Source of the DNA: an uncultured Eggerthellaceae bacterium
Lineage (GTDB): Bacteria > Actinomycetota > Coriobacteriia > Coriobacteriales > Eggerthellaceae
NCBI GenBank assembly: GCA_910589125.1
Contig: CAJURX010000006.1
Span: forward strand, 53,125 to 117,124
Reading direction: 5' to 3'
DNA length: 64,000 nucleotides
The notes below the pieces were generated by a model that made no database searches, was not told the DNA's origin, and worked only from the letters and a program-made list of their open reading frames with translations. Positions 51,241 to 60,446 of this stretch are shown one piece after another. Within the stretch, counting starts at the first letter, position 1; each line of letters begins with the position of its first letter. The position numbers and the translations under genes are program-made.

Positions 51241-53385
51241 TCAGTCCGTCCTCGCTCCGCCAGCGACCTTCACGGCCACCGACTTGCCCGACGAGCCCGG
51301 CACCTTCGGCACCTCAAGGCTCGCAGGGTCCTCGGATTCGCCCTTGAACAGCGCAGCGAGCACCTTCGCGACGATCGGACCTGCCACCTCGGCACCGCCG
51401 CCGCCCTCCTCTATCACGCAGGCGACCACGTACTTCGGGTCATCGTAGGGCGCGTAGGCCACGAACCACGCATCATCTTGGCGGTCAGTATGCTCTGAGG
51501 TGCCCGACTTGCCCGCAGCATCCAATCCGCGCAAGAAGAACGAAGGACCTGCATCGTGGCTCTCCAAGATCATGTCATGCAAGGACTCGCGGACGAATTC
51601 GAGGTGCTCCTGATTCACATCCGGCTCCCCCGCGACCTCCGTCTGTGCCTCGTAGACCACCTCCCCATCCCCATTGCGCACCTGCTTCATCAGATGCGGC
51701 ACGAGCAGCTTGCCCGTGGCGATGGCGCCATAGGCCACCACGAGCTGCAAGGGCGTGATGAGCACGTCACCCTGCCCGATGATCATGTTCGTGTAGTCGC
51801 CGCCACGCCACGCCGCCTCAGAGGGGACGTTGCGCCACTGCTCGGCCTTCCACTCCGGCGTGGGGATGCGCCCCGTGGACTCATCGGGCAGGTCGATCCC
51901 CGTGGGATTGCCGAAATGGTAGTTCTTGATGTAGTCCTGCAGCGCCGTCTCCGATATCTCCCCTGAGCCGTCAGGTCCATGGTCGTAGAACGCCTTGGCG
52001 ATCTCATAGAAGACGACATCGCACGAGTTCACGATGCCATCATGCAGGTTCATGATGCCGTGGCCGGAATGCAGCCAACACTTCTGCACATCACCTGAGC
52101 CGAAGCCATCCCATTTGCCCCCGCACTCCCATTCGCTCTCGTAGTCAGCGAATCCATACAAGAGCCCCGCCAAGGACGTGAACGCCTTGAACGTGGATGC
52201 GGGAGCGTACTGGCCATTCACCGCACGGTTCACCATGGGCGCATTGGATTCCTCGGTGTTGTACAGGTCCCAGATGTCCTGCGGGATGCCGTTGGTGAAG
52301 TAGGAGGGATCGAAGGTGGGGTAGCTCGCCATGACGGGGATGTCGCCATCCTTCACGTTCATCGCCACGACCGCACCTGCAACGCCCGCACCCGTGCCGA
52401 TATCCCCCAGAGGGGCGATCTGATCGGCGAGCACCTGGTCGGCCACCCCTTGCGCATAGGCATCGATGGTGAGCGTGATGTCGGAGCCCTTCTTCGGGAG
52501 CGTCTCGCCCACCACGGCCACCACATCGCCCTTCGCGTCCACCATCATGCGCCGCTCTCCCTGGTCTCCCGAGAGCACGCTGTCATACTGCCGCTCGATG
52601 CCGCTCTTCCCCACCGCATCCGTGCTCTCCACCTTGCGCCCCGAGCTCACTTGCAGGAGCTCATCGTCGGTGGGCGTGCCGGTGTAGCCGAGCACATGGG
52701 AGGCAAGGGCGCCATAGGGGTATTCCCTGACCGTGCGCGCCTGGACGCTGATGCCCGGATAGGCATCTGGATGCTCGGAGATGAACGCGATATCGCGCAG
52801 CCTCACGCGATCGGCCACCACGCGCTGGCTCTGCGCACCCGTGGAAGCGTCCTGGATGCGCTGCCTGACCACAGGGGCGGGGATTCCCAGCACCGCAGAG
52901 AGGCGTAGGACGGTGTCGGCATCATCCGCCACCGTCGGGTCCGCCAGCACCGTTTGGTTCGTCTCGTTGCCCACCAGCTCGCGCCCGCGCGCATCGTAGA
53001 TGCAGCCACGCGGAGCAGGCGTGGATACGCTCGTGAGCAGGTTGTCCTCAGCCTCTTTGACGTATCCCTGCCCGCTCTTCACCTGGAGCGTCCAGATCCG
53101 CGCCAACAGCGAGCCGAATACGCCCACCGCCAGCACTCCGAGCGCGATGAAGCGCTTCGTGAACGCGTCAGGCGCCTTCGAGGCCTCATCGGATGCGGAG
53201 ACCTTGACGTCTGCCCTCTTGTCACCATCAGCCTCGTCGAAGCCGACCTTGATGTTGGTGAGCTCGGAGCCGAACGCGTCATCTGAGGCACCGGACGCAT
53301 CCTTGTTGCGCATGACGAGGTAGACCAGCACGAGGCCGACGATGATGATCGCTGTTATGATGCCTGCAACGAGCGCTATGGTCAT
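51241..53385 (-). CDS. mrdA: Penicillin-binding protein 2 (class B transpeptidase) with extra N-terminal helix
   Basis: PBP2 crosslinks peptidoglycan made by RodA. The 714-residue product has the dimerisation domain (RGCIYDARGRELVGN) and the transpeptidase domain with active-site Ser in ASTFKAF, NSCD (the SxN-type motif) and KSGT. Two membrane helices are predicted instead of one: residues 3-25, then an acidic linker (26-78, FGSELTNIKVGFDEADGDKR), then the usual signal-anchor helix at 79-97. The first 75 residues are thus an addition. The Shine-Dalgarno for the ATG at 53385 (AGGGAG) is rather distant, so a later start cannot be excluded. It sits 17 bases after mreD. Confidence 0.92.
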   Translation of the reverse strand: MTIALVAGIITAIIIVGLVLVYLVMRNKDASGASDDAFGSELTNIKVGFDEADGDKRADVKVSASDEASKAPDAFTKRFIALGVLAVGVFGSLLARIWTLQVKSGQGYVKEAEDNLLTSVSTPAPRGCIYDARGRELVGNETNQTVLADPTVADDADTVLRLSAVLGIPAPVVRQRIQDASTGAQSQRVVADRVRLRDIAFISEHPDAYPGISVQARTVREYPYGALASHVLGYTGTPTDDELLQVSSGRKVESTDAVGKSGIERQYDSVLSGDQGERRMMVDAKGDVVAVVGETLPKKGSDITLTIDAYAQGVADQVLADQIAPLGDIGTGAGVAGAVVAMNVKDGDIPVMASYPTFDPSYFTNGIPQDIWDLYNTEESNAPMVNRAVNGQYAPASTFKAFTSLAGLLYGFADYESEWECGGKWDGFGSGDVQKCWLHSGHGIMNLHDGIVNSCDVVFYEIAKAFYDHGPDGSGEISETALQDYIKNYHFGNPTGIDLPDESTGRIPTPEWKAEQWRNVPSEAAWRGGDYTNMIIGQGDVLITPLQLVVAYGAIATGKLLVPHLMKQVRNGDGEVVYEAQTEVAGEPDVNQEHLEFVRESLHDMILESHDAGPSFFLRGLDAAGKSGTSEHTDRQDDAWFVAYAPYDDPKYVVACVIEEGGGGAEVAGPIVAKVLAALFKGESEDPASLEVPKVPGSSGKSVAVKVAGGARTD

Positions 53386-53402
53386 GGGCTCTGCGCGTCT
53401 CC

Positions 53403-53921
53403 CTAGCCGATCGAGGTGACGTCCATCTCATCAGGCTTGGGCTGCAAGATGAACCTGCACAGCGGATAGAACACGAGTGCGACCACGGTATCATAGAGCC
53501 AAGCCGGAAGCGACCGATACAGCACCGCCTCCCCCAAACCAACATCCGCCGACCCGCACGTCACGCATATGACCGCATAGAGGATGTTAGCGATGAGGAT
53601 CGCGATGCAAGCCGAGGCCAGCGGGATGAATGCCGTATCGTTGCCGAAGCGCGCCGATATGAACGAGACGGCCACGCACGATGCGAGCGTGAGCAACGCC
53701 ATGGCGCCAACGGGACCAGAGCCGATGAGGTCATAGGCCAAGCCGACCAAGAATGGCATGATGCAGACGCTCGTCCTGCGCGATGCCGCCGTATAGGCCA
53801 CCGCGAACGCGAGCGTGATGTTCGGCGTGGCATATCCGATGGTCAGATACGGCGCCACGATGGCCTGCAGGGCGATGGCCACCACCGAGAGCGCTATCGT
53901 GGGAGCGAACCGCGCGATCAC
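53403..53921 (-). CDS. mreD: Rod shape-determining protein MreD
   Basis: MreD is the small membrane subunit of the MreBCD elongation complex. The 172-residue product is almost entirely hydrophobic, with about five or six predicted transmembrane helices and a short cytoplasmic C-terminus (LQPKPDEMDVTSIG). It contains TLAFAVAYTAASRRTSVCIMPF and GLAYDLIGSGPVGAMALL, the latter matching the usual GLxxDxxSGxxxG motif. Its ATG overlaps the mreC stop by 4 bases (ATGA). It was assigned by family pattern and position between mreC and mrdA. Confidence 0.88.
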   Translation of the reverse strand: MIARFAPTIALSVVAIALQAIVAPYLTIGYATPNITLAFAVAYTAASRRTSVCIMPFLVGLAYDLIGSGPVGAMALLTLASCVAVSFISARFGNDTAFIPLASACIAILIANILYAVICVTCGSADVGLGEAVLYRSLPAWLYDTVVALVFYPLCRFILQPKPDEMDVTSIG

Positions 53922-54904
53922 GACGCACCCTCTCCGCCCTCAGGGCTCGCCACCTCATCAGCCCCTCCTGCGTCCCCGCCCTCATCAACGCGCGCGTCCG
54001 AGCTCGCATCCGAGCCACCTGACGAGGCTGCGCCGTCACCCAGCATGTCCTTGCGGATGATGCGCGCCGATTCGCTGGCGCTGAACACCACGATCACCTC
54101 TTCGAGCGATCCTGCCTGCTCATTGGGAGCCACCACGATCATGCGCGTGCCATCGTTGGCATTCCCCTCCACGCGCACCACGGTCCCGATCAGAAGGCCC
54201 TTCGTGAAGCTGCCGCCAAGACCGCTCGTCAGCACCACGTCTCCCTGGTTGACCACCGCATCCGCATCCACGTTCTCGAGATGGAGCGCACCGGTGAGCG
54301 ACCCGCGCACGATGCCCTCGACGCGGCTCGATTGGACTTGCGCCGCCACGCCCGATGCAGGGTCGGTCAGCAGGCGCACGACGCAGGAGGCGGGCGATGC
54401 CTCGGTCACTTGACCGATGACGCCAGCAGCCCCCATGACGGTGAGCCCCTTGGAGACGCCGTCATCGGTGCCCACATCCAGCGTGACCGTCTGGTTCCAT
54501 GCATCGGTCGAGCGCCCGATCACCCGTGCGCTGACACCCTCCAGCTTGTATATGTCCTTGAGATCGAGCAGACCGCGCAAGCGCTCCGATTCCAGCCGAT
54601 ACTCCTCCGCTTGCGTGAGGAGCTGCGTGAGCTCAGCATTGCGCTCCCTGAGCGCCGAGAGCGTGCCCTCATCGACCGTGGCATCGGCCACAGCATCCTC
54701 CGCCGCATCCGTTGCCGCTCCGATGCCCGCACCCACACCCTCCACAGGAGCCATGATGGAGTGCACGCCCTGCTGGAGCCGATGGAGCGGGCCGTCTGGT
54801 CCCTCTATGGCATACACGGCGATCATCACGACGCCGAGCACGGCGAGCGCGCTCGCTATGATGCGGGCTATGCGATGGCCTGTATCCTGGAAGTTCAGCT
54901 GCAC
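53918..54904 (-). CDS. mreC: Rod shape-determining protein MreC
   Basis: MreC links MreB to the periplasmic part of the elongasome. The 328-residue product has one N-terminal transmembrane helix (about 13-35, IIASALAVLGVVMIAVYAIE), a coiled coil (about 75-110, ALRERNAELTQLLTQAEEYR), and the two beta-barrel domains with VIGRSTDAWNQTVTLDVG and GLVVTSGLGG-like text (DVVLTSGLGGSFTKGL). An Asp/Gly/Ser-rich tail (about 290-328) is extracellular. The start is uncertain: GTG at 54904 (MQLNFQDTGHRIAR) is preferred, with only a weak GGA upstream. It lies 35 bases after mreB. Confidence 0.9.
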   Translation of the reverse strand: MQLNFQDTGHRIARIIASALAVLGVVMIAVYAIEGPDGPLHRLQQGVHSIMAPVEGVGAGIGAATDAAEDAVADATVDEGTLSALRERNAELTQLLTQAEEYRLESERLRGLLDLKDIYKLEGVSARVIGRSTDAWNQTVTLDVGTDDGVSKGLTVMGAAGVIGQVTEASPASCVVRLLTDPASGVAAQVQSSRVEGIVRGSLTGALHLENVDADAVVNQGDVVLTSGLGGSFTKGLLIGTVVRVEGNANDGTRMIVVAPNEQAGSLEEVIVVFSASESARIIRKDMLGDGAASSGGSDASSDARVDEGGDAGGADEVASPEGGEGAS

Positions 54905-54939
54905 GGAGCATCCGACAAGGCGCGCGCGAGCACGAGCAC

Positions 54940-55995
54940 CTACTTGGACCTCATGAGGGTCTGCTTCAAGGCCGTGGGCGTCTCGAGGACCTTCAGGCAT
55001 CCAGACACCACGTTGGTCAGCGCCGTCTCGCTCACCCAAACGGGGATCTCCAAGCGATCGGTCAGGTACCTATCCAGACCGGACAGGAGCCCACCGCCTC
55101 CCGTCAAGAGGATGCCGTTCTGGATGATGTCGGAGGCGAGGTCGGGGTTAGTGGTCTTGAACGTGTCCTTGATGTGCAGCACCATCTCCTCGATGGGAGC
55201 CTGCAGCGCTGCGCGGACATCCTCGGACTGGATGGTGACCTCCTTGGGCTGCTCGGTGTACACATCCTGGCCCGAGATGATCATATCGCGCTCCCGGCCA
55301 TCCTCGAAGGGCAGCACGCTGCCGATCTTGATCTTGATGACCTCAGCGGTGCGCTCGCCGATCTTGATGCCGAGCAGGTCGCGCAGATGCATGGCGATCG
55401 CCTCATCGAGCCTGTTGCCCGCAAGGCGCAGAGACGATGAGGATACGATGCCGCCCAGCGAGATGACGGCCACTTCCGTGGTGCCGCCCCCGATGTCCAC
55501 GACCATGGAGCCCGTGGGCTCGGTGACGGGGAGGTCCGCTCCCATGGCTGCCGCCATGGGCTCTTCGATCAGGTATGCCTGCTTCGCACCTGCCTGGATG
55601 GCTGCCTCGAACACCGCGCGCTTCTCGACGCTGGTGGCACCGCACGGGATGCAGATGACGATGCGCGGCTTGGCCTGCCAGGGGTACTTGCGCTCGGATG
55701 CCTTGTTGATGAAGGCGGAGAGCATGGCCTCGGTGACGTCGTAGTCAGCGATGACGCCGTCCTTCAAGGGATGCTCTGCGCTGAAGGCATCGGGCGTGTG
55801 GTTGATCATGTTCTTGGCCTCATGCCCGACAGCCAGAACGCGGTGCGTGCTCTTCTCTATCGCGACGACGGAAGGTTCGTTGATGACGATGCCTTCGCCG
55901 GTTATGGCGACAAGCGTGTTCGCAGTACCAAGGTCGATGGCCATGTCCGTGGCCATGTTCCCTCCAAAGTCTGTGAACCTGTCAAGAAACGACAT
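54940..55995 (-). CDS. mreB: Rod shape-determining actin homologue MreB
   Basis: MreB forms membrane-bound filaments that guide lateral wall synthesis. The 351-residue product has the actin-family phosphate-1 motif DLGTANTLV, phosphate-2 MVVDIGGGTTEVAVIS, adenosine motif LTGGGGLLSGLD and the EEPMAAAMG segment. The N-terminal MSFLDRFTDFGGNMATDMAI may form the membrane-targeting amphipathic helix. GAGAGGG lies about 9 bases before the ATG. It heads the mreBCD-mrdA-rodA group 59 bases after xerD; a TATACT-type -10 is present in that gap. Presence of the full set suggests a rod-shaped organism. Confidence 0.97.
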   Translation of the reverse strand: MSFLDRFTDFGGNMATDMAIDLGTANTLVAITGEGIVINEPSVVAIEKSTHRVLAVGHEAKNMINHTPDAFSAEHPLKDGVIADYDVTEAMLSAFINKASERKYPWQAKPRIVICIPCGATSVEKRAVFEAAIQAGAKQAYLIEEPMAAAMGADLPVTEPTGSMVVDIGGGTTEVAVISLGGIVSSSSLRLAGNRLDEAIAMHLRDLLGIKIGERTAEVIKIKIGSVLPFEDGRERDMIISGQDVYTEQPKEVTIQSEDVRAALQAPIEEMVLHIKDTFKTTNPDLASDIIQNGILLTGGGGLLSGLDRYLTDRLEIPVWVSETALTNVVSGCLKVLETPTALKQTLMRSK

Positions 55996-56054
55996 GCGGG
56001 TTCGCCCTCTCGATCAATATGAGTATAGTCATCAAGAAATTGTAGCATAGGTCG

Positions 56055-56975
56055 TCATGTGCCCGGTATGGCCCGGGGATGAGCCGAGAGGTATTCCTCC
56101 CTCAGGTGCTGCCGATCGACATGCGTGTATATCTGCGTGGTGGAGATATCCGCATGGCCCAGCATCTCCTGGATGGCACGCAGATCCGCACCGCCGTTCA
56201 GCATGTGCGTGGCGAAGGAATGCCTGAGCGTATGCGGATGGATGCCCTCCATGCCGCACGAGCGCGCCGCATCCCCGACGATCTTGAACAGGCCTTGCCG
56301 CGTGAGGCGACGCCCGCGCATGTTGAGGAACACGGCCACGAGGTCATCAGGGCGAGCAGCCTTCGCCTTGAGCGAGAGCTCCGCGCGCGGGCTTCCCAGA
56401 TACTCTGCAAGGGCTCGAGCACCCGCACCCGAGATGGGCACCATGCGCTCCTTGGACCCCTTGCCGAATATGCGCAAGAACCCCTCTTCCAAGAGCACAT
56501 CCGCGGTGTTGAGGCCACATGCCTCGCTCACGCGCAGCCCACAGCCATAGAGCACCTCTAGGATGGCGCGGTCGCGCAGGTCCTGCGGACGCGTGCCGGT
56601 GATGCTGTCCATGAGCGTGCACGCATCCTCTATGGATATCACGTCCGGGAGCACATCGGGCGTCTTCGGGCTGCGCACGGGCACGGATGGGTTCACTTCC
56701 GTGAATCCCTCCTGCAAGCAGAATCGATGGAAGCCCTTGACCGCCGACATCCGCCTCCGCACCGTCGTGGGAGCCTCCCCTGCGCGCATGAGCGACTGCT
56801 GGAACGCCGAGATGGCATCAGGGCTGATGCCGTCCAGCTCGCAGATGCCCTGCGCATCGAGGCTTGCGCGATAGCGCTCCATGTCGCGCGCATACTCCTT
56901 GAGCGTGGCCGCCGCGAGCCCGCGCTCTATCCGCAGATAGAGCATGTATTCAGCTATCGCCGCATCGAGCCCCAT
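56055..56975 (-). CDS. xerD: Tyrosine recombinase XerC/XerD family
   Basis: XerC/D recombinases resolve chromosome dimers at dif. The 306-residue product has the SAM-like N-terminal core-binding domain (about 1-95) and the catalytic domain with Arg in YGCGLRVSEACGL, Lys in GKGSKERMVP, HTLRHSFATHML (His-x-x-Arg), LGHADISTTQIYTHV with His and the nucleophilic Tyr. Length and chromosomal context suggest the housekeeping XerD rather than a phage integrase. ATG at 56975 has GGAG 8 bases upstream; a longer reading from 57137 collides with the divergent DUF1846 gene. No dif site was recognised nearby. Confidence 0.92.
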   Translation of the reverse strand: MGLDAAIAEYMLYLRIERGLAAATLKEYARDMERYRASLDAQGICELDGISPDAISAFQQSLMRAGEAPTTVRRRMSAVKGFHRFCLQEGFTEVNPSVPVRSPKTPDVLPDVISIEDACTLMDSITGTRPQDLRDRAILEVLYGCGLRVSEACGLNTADVLLEEGFLRIFGKGSKERMVPISGAGARALAEYLGSPRAELSLKAKAARPDDLVAVFLNMRGRRLTRQGLFKIVGDAARSCGMEGIHPHTLRHSFATHMLNGGADLRAIQEMLGHADISTTQIYTHVDRQHLREEYLSAHPRAIPGT

Positions 56976-57106
56976 CGCATCCGCTCCGCATCCCTCGCGC
57001 CCGTCCGCCCCTTGAAGGTGCGCACCATCATACCCATCTTCGCGAACCGCGCCGTTCACACCGATGAAACAGAGCGCTTCTACCCTTGGGTCGGAGGGTT
57101 CGCCTA

Positions 57107-57112
57107 TATAAT
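57107..57112 (+). promoter_or_regulatory. -10 element of the DUF1846 gene
   Basis: A perfect TATAAT lies about 46 bases before the ATG. TTGGGT 15 bases upstream is the best -35, with short spacing. Confidence 0.5.
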
Positions 57113-57157
57113 CTGAGGCGATACGCAAGCAGGGCATCGGGGCATCCAGGAGGGCAC

Positions 57158-58639
57158 ATGCGCACTGGCTTCGACAACGAGAGGTACATCACACGGCAAG
57201 CTGAGCACATCAAGGAGCGCATCGACCGGTTCGACGGCAAGCTCTACCTCGAATTCGGCGGCAAGCTGTTCGATGACTACCATGCCTCGCGCGTGCTTCC
57301 CGGATTCGAGCCTGACTCCAAGATCCACATGCTGCAATCCATGTCCGATGACGTCGAGATCGTCATCGCCATCAATGCGAACGACATAGAGAAGTCGAAG
57401 GTGCGGGGGGATCTGGGCATCACCTACGATGAGGACGTGCTGCGCCTCATGGACATCTTCCGCTCCATGGGCTTCATGGTGGGCAGCGTGGTCATCACGC
57501 GCTACGAGAACCAGCCCGACGCCGACGCGTTCCGCCGGCGCATCACCGATATGGGCATCACGAGCTACCTCCATTACCCGATAGCGGGCTATCCGCATGA
57601 CATCGACCACATCGTGAGCGAAGAGGGCTTCGGCAAGAACGAGTTCATCGAGACCTCCCGTCCCCTGGTCGTGGTCACGGCTCCCGGCCCTGGCTCGGGC
57701 AAGATGGCCACCTGCCTCTCGCAGCTCTACCACGAGTTCAAGCGCGGCGTCGTGGCCGGATACGCCAAGTACGAGACGTTCCCCGTATGGAACCTCCCGC
57801 TGACGCATCCCGTGAACATCGCATATGAGGCTGCCACGGCCGATCTGGATGACAACAACATCATCGACCCGTTCCATCTGGAGGCATACGGCACGACCAC
57901 CGTGAACTACAACCGCGACGTGGACATCTTCCCCGTGCTCCGCTCCACCATGGAGCGCATCATGGGCGAATGCCCCTACAAGAGCCCGACGGATATGGGC
58001 GTCAACATGGTCGGCCACGCCATCGTCGATGACGAGGTCTGCCGGCAGGCGGGAGAAGCGGAGATCGTCCGTCGCTACTTCTCCGCTGCGACGGAGCTCA
58101 AGCGCTCAGGCGCAGGGCAGCGCGCGCTGGATAAGATCGAGATCTTGATGAACCAGGCGAACATCACCACCAACCTCTCCCCCGCGCGTTCCGCATGCCT
58201 GCTCAAGTCAGAGATGACCGGCGGTCCCGCAGGTGCCATGGTCCTCCCGAACGGATCGGTGGTCACGGGCAAGACGGGGAACCTCCTAGGGGCAGCTTCC
58301 GCGCTCTTGATGAACGCGCTCAAGGGCGTCTCGGATGTCGAGGATGATGTGGACGTCATATCCGATGATGTCCTAGAGCCCATCTGCCACTTGAAGTCAG
58401 AGCATCTCGGCAACGAGAATCCGCGCCTGCATTCGGACGAGACGCTGTTGGCGCTCTCGGTGAGCTCCGCCTCCAATCCGCTAGCGGAGCGCCTGATCGA
58501 CAACGCCGACAAGCTCAAGGGATGCGACGCGTACTTCTCCGTCATCATCTCCAGCACGGATGAGAAGCTCTATCGGACGCTCGGCATGAACGTATGCTGC
58601 GAGCCGAAGTTCGAATCGCACCGCTACTATCACAAGTGA
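57158..58639 (+). CDS. DUF1846 family protein
   Basis: The 493-residue product matches DUF1846, a family with solved structures but no agreed function. The start ATG has AGGAGGG 4 bases upstream and gives the family's typical MRTGFDNERYITRQAEHI beginning. Near residues 165-180, VVVTAPGPGSGKMATCLSQ contains a P-loop-like GPGSGK, suggesting nucleotide or phosphate binding. Later features are NLPLTHPVNIAYEAATADLD, TTVNYNRDVDIFP and TGKTGNLLGAASALLMNALK. The protein lacks membrane segments and should be cytoplasmic. It stands alone on the plus strand, divergent from xerD and convergent with NAD kinase. Confidence 0.85.
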   Translation: MRTGFDNERYITRQAEHIKERIDRFDGKLYLEFGGKLFDDYHASRVLPGFEPDSKIHMLQSMSDDVEIVIAINANDIEKSKVRGDLGITYDEDVLRLMDIFRSMGFMVGSVVITRYENQPDADAFRRRITDMGITSYLHYPIAGYPHDIDHIVSEEGFGKNEFIETSRPLVVVTAPGPGSGKMATCLSQLYHEFKRGVVAGYAKYETFPVWNLPLTHPVNIAYEAATADLDDNNIIDPFHLEAYGTTTVNYNRDVDIFPVLRSTMERIMGECPYKSPTDMGVNMVGHAIVDDEVCRQAGEAEIVRRYFSAATELKRSGAGQRALDKIEILMNQANITTNLSPARSACLLKSEMTGGPAGAMVLPNGSVVTGKTGNLLGAASALLMNALKGVSDVEDDVDVISDDVLEPICHLKSEHLGNENPRLHSDETLLALSVSSASNPLAERLIDNADKLKGCDAYFSVIISSTDEKLYRTLGMNVCCEPKFESHRYYHK

Positions 58640-58663
58640 GCGAAGCTCAGGCTCTATCCGCCC

Positions 58664-59530
58664 TCAGCTGAGAGAGCGACGCTCTGCGAAGAACGTGTGA
58701 GCAGAGTAGCTCAGGAAGTGATCCTGCCTGTCATAGAGGAAGGTCACGTGGTCGCGTGCGCGCTGCACCTGCACTGATGCGACGGGGCCATCCAGCTCGC
58801 GCGCATCTCCGTCGATCATGAATTGCGCCGCCTCCCTATCCACCTGACGTCTCAGAACGGCTTCCACGACATCATTGGCGTCGGTGAGGATGGCGCGCGA
58901 CATGAGCGTATGGGGAGCGAGGGGCTGCACCACCATGCCATCGAACCCAGGCGTCACCAAGGGGCCGCCCGCAGCCAGCGAATAAGCGGTCGAACCCGTG
59001 GCCGTGGCCACGATCAACCCATCCCCCTTCAGATCCGCCATGTGAACGCCCGAGACATCGAATCCGAACTCAAGGGAGGTGGGCGACATGCCGCGCGTGA
59101 TCGCTATCTCATTCACGGCGAATGAGCTCCCAAGCTCCTCTTCGCCCTCTCCGAAGAACACCGCTTCCAGGCACGCGCGCCGGGAAGCGCTCAGCTCGCC
59201 GCAGAGCGCGCGAGCCACGAGGCTGATGACGCCCTGACCGCTGTCATTCGCCAAGAATCCCAAGTGACCGAAGTTGATGCCGAGCACGGGAGAAGCGGAG
59301 CGGATGAGCGATGCCGCACGGATGATGGTCCCATCCCCTCCGAGCACGACAGCGAGATCGAACGCCATGTCCATATGGCTGGCAAGATCGGTGCGGAGCG
59401 CGATGCCCATGAGCGCTGCCGCATCGATCATCTCGAAGGAGTGGCCCTCAGCTGTCAGGTACGCGCTCAGGGAGAACGCCGCCTCCAGGGCCTCTGGCCT
59501 TTCCTGGTTCCGCACTATGAGGATGTTCAT
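58664..59530 (-). CDS. nadK: NAD kinase
   Basis: NAD kinase phosphorylates NAD to NADP. The 288-residue product has the GGDGT motif (VVLGGDGTIIRAA), GINFGHLGFLA, the SFAVNEIAITRG segment with the conserved NE, and ATATGSTAYSLAAGGPLV. ATG at 59530 follows AAGG at 8 bases. The C-terminus is the usual beta region. The gene is separated from the upstream rplA by a strong terminator, so it must have its own promoter or rely on read-through. It is convergent with the DUF1846 gene, 24 bases apart. Confidence 0.94.
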   Translation of the reverse strand: MNILIVRNQERPEALEAAFSLSAYLTAEGHSFEMIDAAALMGIALRTDLASHMDMAFDLAVVLGGDGTIIRAASLIRSASPVLGINFGHLGFLANDSGQGVISLVARALCGELSASRRACLEAVFFGEGEEELGSSFAVNEIAITRGMSPTSLEFGFDVSGVHMADLKGDGLIVATATGSTAYSLAAGGPLVTPGFDGMVVQPLAPHTLMSRAILTDANDVVEAVLRRQVDREAAQFMIDGDARELDGPVASVQVQRARDHVTFLYDRQDHFLSYSAHTFFAERRSLS

Positions 59531-59599
59531 CTTCCCCGCCTTCCACGCGCTCGCACCTGCAGGCCATGCATATGGTCCCACAGATGGCATGCATAGAGA

Positions 59600-59625
59600 A
59601 ACGCCGCGCCAGAAGGCGCGGCGTT
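59600..59625 (-). terminator. Terminator of the rplK-rplA transcript
   Basis: A perfect 11-bp stem (AACGCCGCGCC / GGCGCGGCGTT) with a 4-base loop lies 25 bases after the rplA stop; on the minus strand the stem ends in TT and TCTC follows. Confidence 0.85.
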
Positions 59626-59650
59626 CATCAAGGATATACAGATAGCTCGA

Positions 59651-60364
59651 CTATTCCTCGGCCGCGCCAACGTAGTTGCGCTGCACCGTGGAGTCGACCT
59701 GGATGCCCGGGCTCATCGTGGAGGACACGGTGATGGACTTGACGTACTTGCCCTTGGCAGCCGCAGGCTTCATGCGCAGGATCTCATCATAGACTGCGCC
59801 GTAGTTCTCAGCCAGAGCCTCAGGGGTGAAGCTCTTCTTGCCGAGGATGACATGGCAGATGCCGTAGCGGTCAGCGCGGTACTCGACGCGACCACCCTTG
59901 AGGTCGGCGATAGCCTTCGCAACGTCATTGGTGACGGTGCCCAGCTTCGGGTTCGGCATGAGGTTGCGCGGGCCGAGGATCTTGCCAAGACGACCCACCT
60001 TGCCCATCTGGTCGGGAGTGGCCACAGCAGCATCGAAGTCGATGTTGCCTGCATTGATCTGCTCGATGATGTCATCGGTGCCCACCAGGTCAGCGCCAGC
60101 CTCCTCAGCTGCCTTGGCGGCTTCGCCCTCAGCGAAGACGGCCACGCGAACGCTCTTGCCAGAGCCATTCGGCAGGCTCACCGTGCCACGCAGCTGCTGA
60201 TCAGCCTGGCGCGTGTCGATGCCGAGGCGGAAGTCAGCCGTCACGGTCTCATCGAAGTTGGCGGTGGAGATCTCCTTCACGAGGTTCATGGCCTCGATGG
60301 GGGCGATGGCCTCTGCGGGGATCTGCTTCTCTGCCTCTGCGTACTTCTTGGACTTCTTCGTCAT
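59651..60364 (-). CDS. rplA: 50S ribosomal protein L1
   Basis: L1 forms the mobile stalk that assists release of E-site tRNA and represses its own operon by binding mRNA. The 237-residue product is of normal length and contains FDETVTADFRLGIDTRQADQQ, GTVSLPNGSGKSVRVAVFA, KILGPRNLMPNPKLGTVT and the C-terminal KSITVSSTMSPGIQVD. AAAGGA lies 8 bases before the ATG. It follows rplK by 82 bases; I could not identify an L1-binding mimic in that gap with confidence. Confidence 0.97.
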   Translation of the reverse strand: MTKKSKKYAEAEKQIPAEAIAPIEAMNLVKEISTANFDETVTADFRLGIDTRQADQQLRGTVSLPNGSGKSVRVAVFAEGEAAKAAEEAGADLVGTDDIIEQINAGNIDFDAAVATPDQMGKVGRLGKILGPRNLMPNPKLGTVTNDVAKAIADLKGGRVEYRADRYGICHVILGKKSFTPEALAENYGAVYDEILRMKPAAAKGKYVKSITVSSTMSPGIQVDSTVQRNYVGAAEE

Positions 60365-60446
60365 CTCTCGTTTCCTTTCGTGGTGACTGGCGAGCGCATG
60401 CCCTGCGCTCTCCCACTCTTACCTACCTATCAGAGCGCATGCGCAC

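Noticed and set aside
56055..56975. XerD-like gene as a phage integrase marking a mobile element
   Set aside because: Neighbours are core genes, the tRNAs in the window are intact, and no attachment-site duplication or other phage gene is visible.
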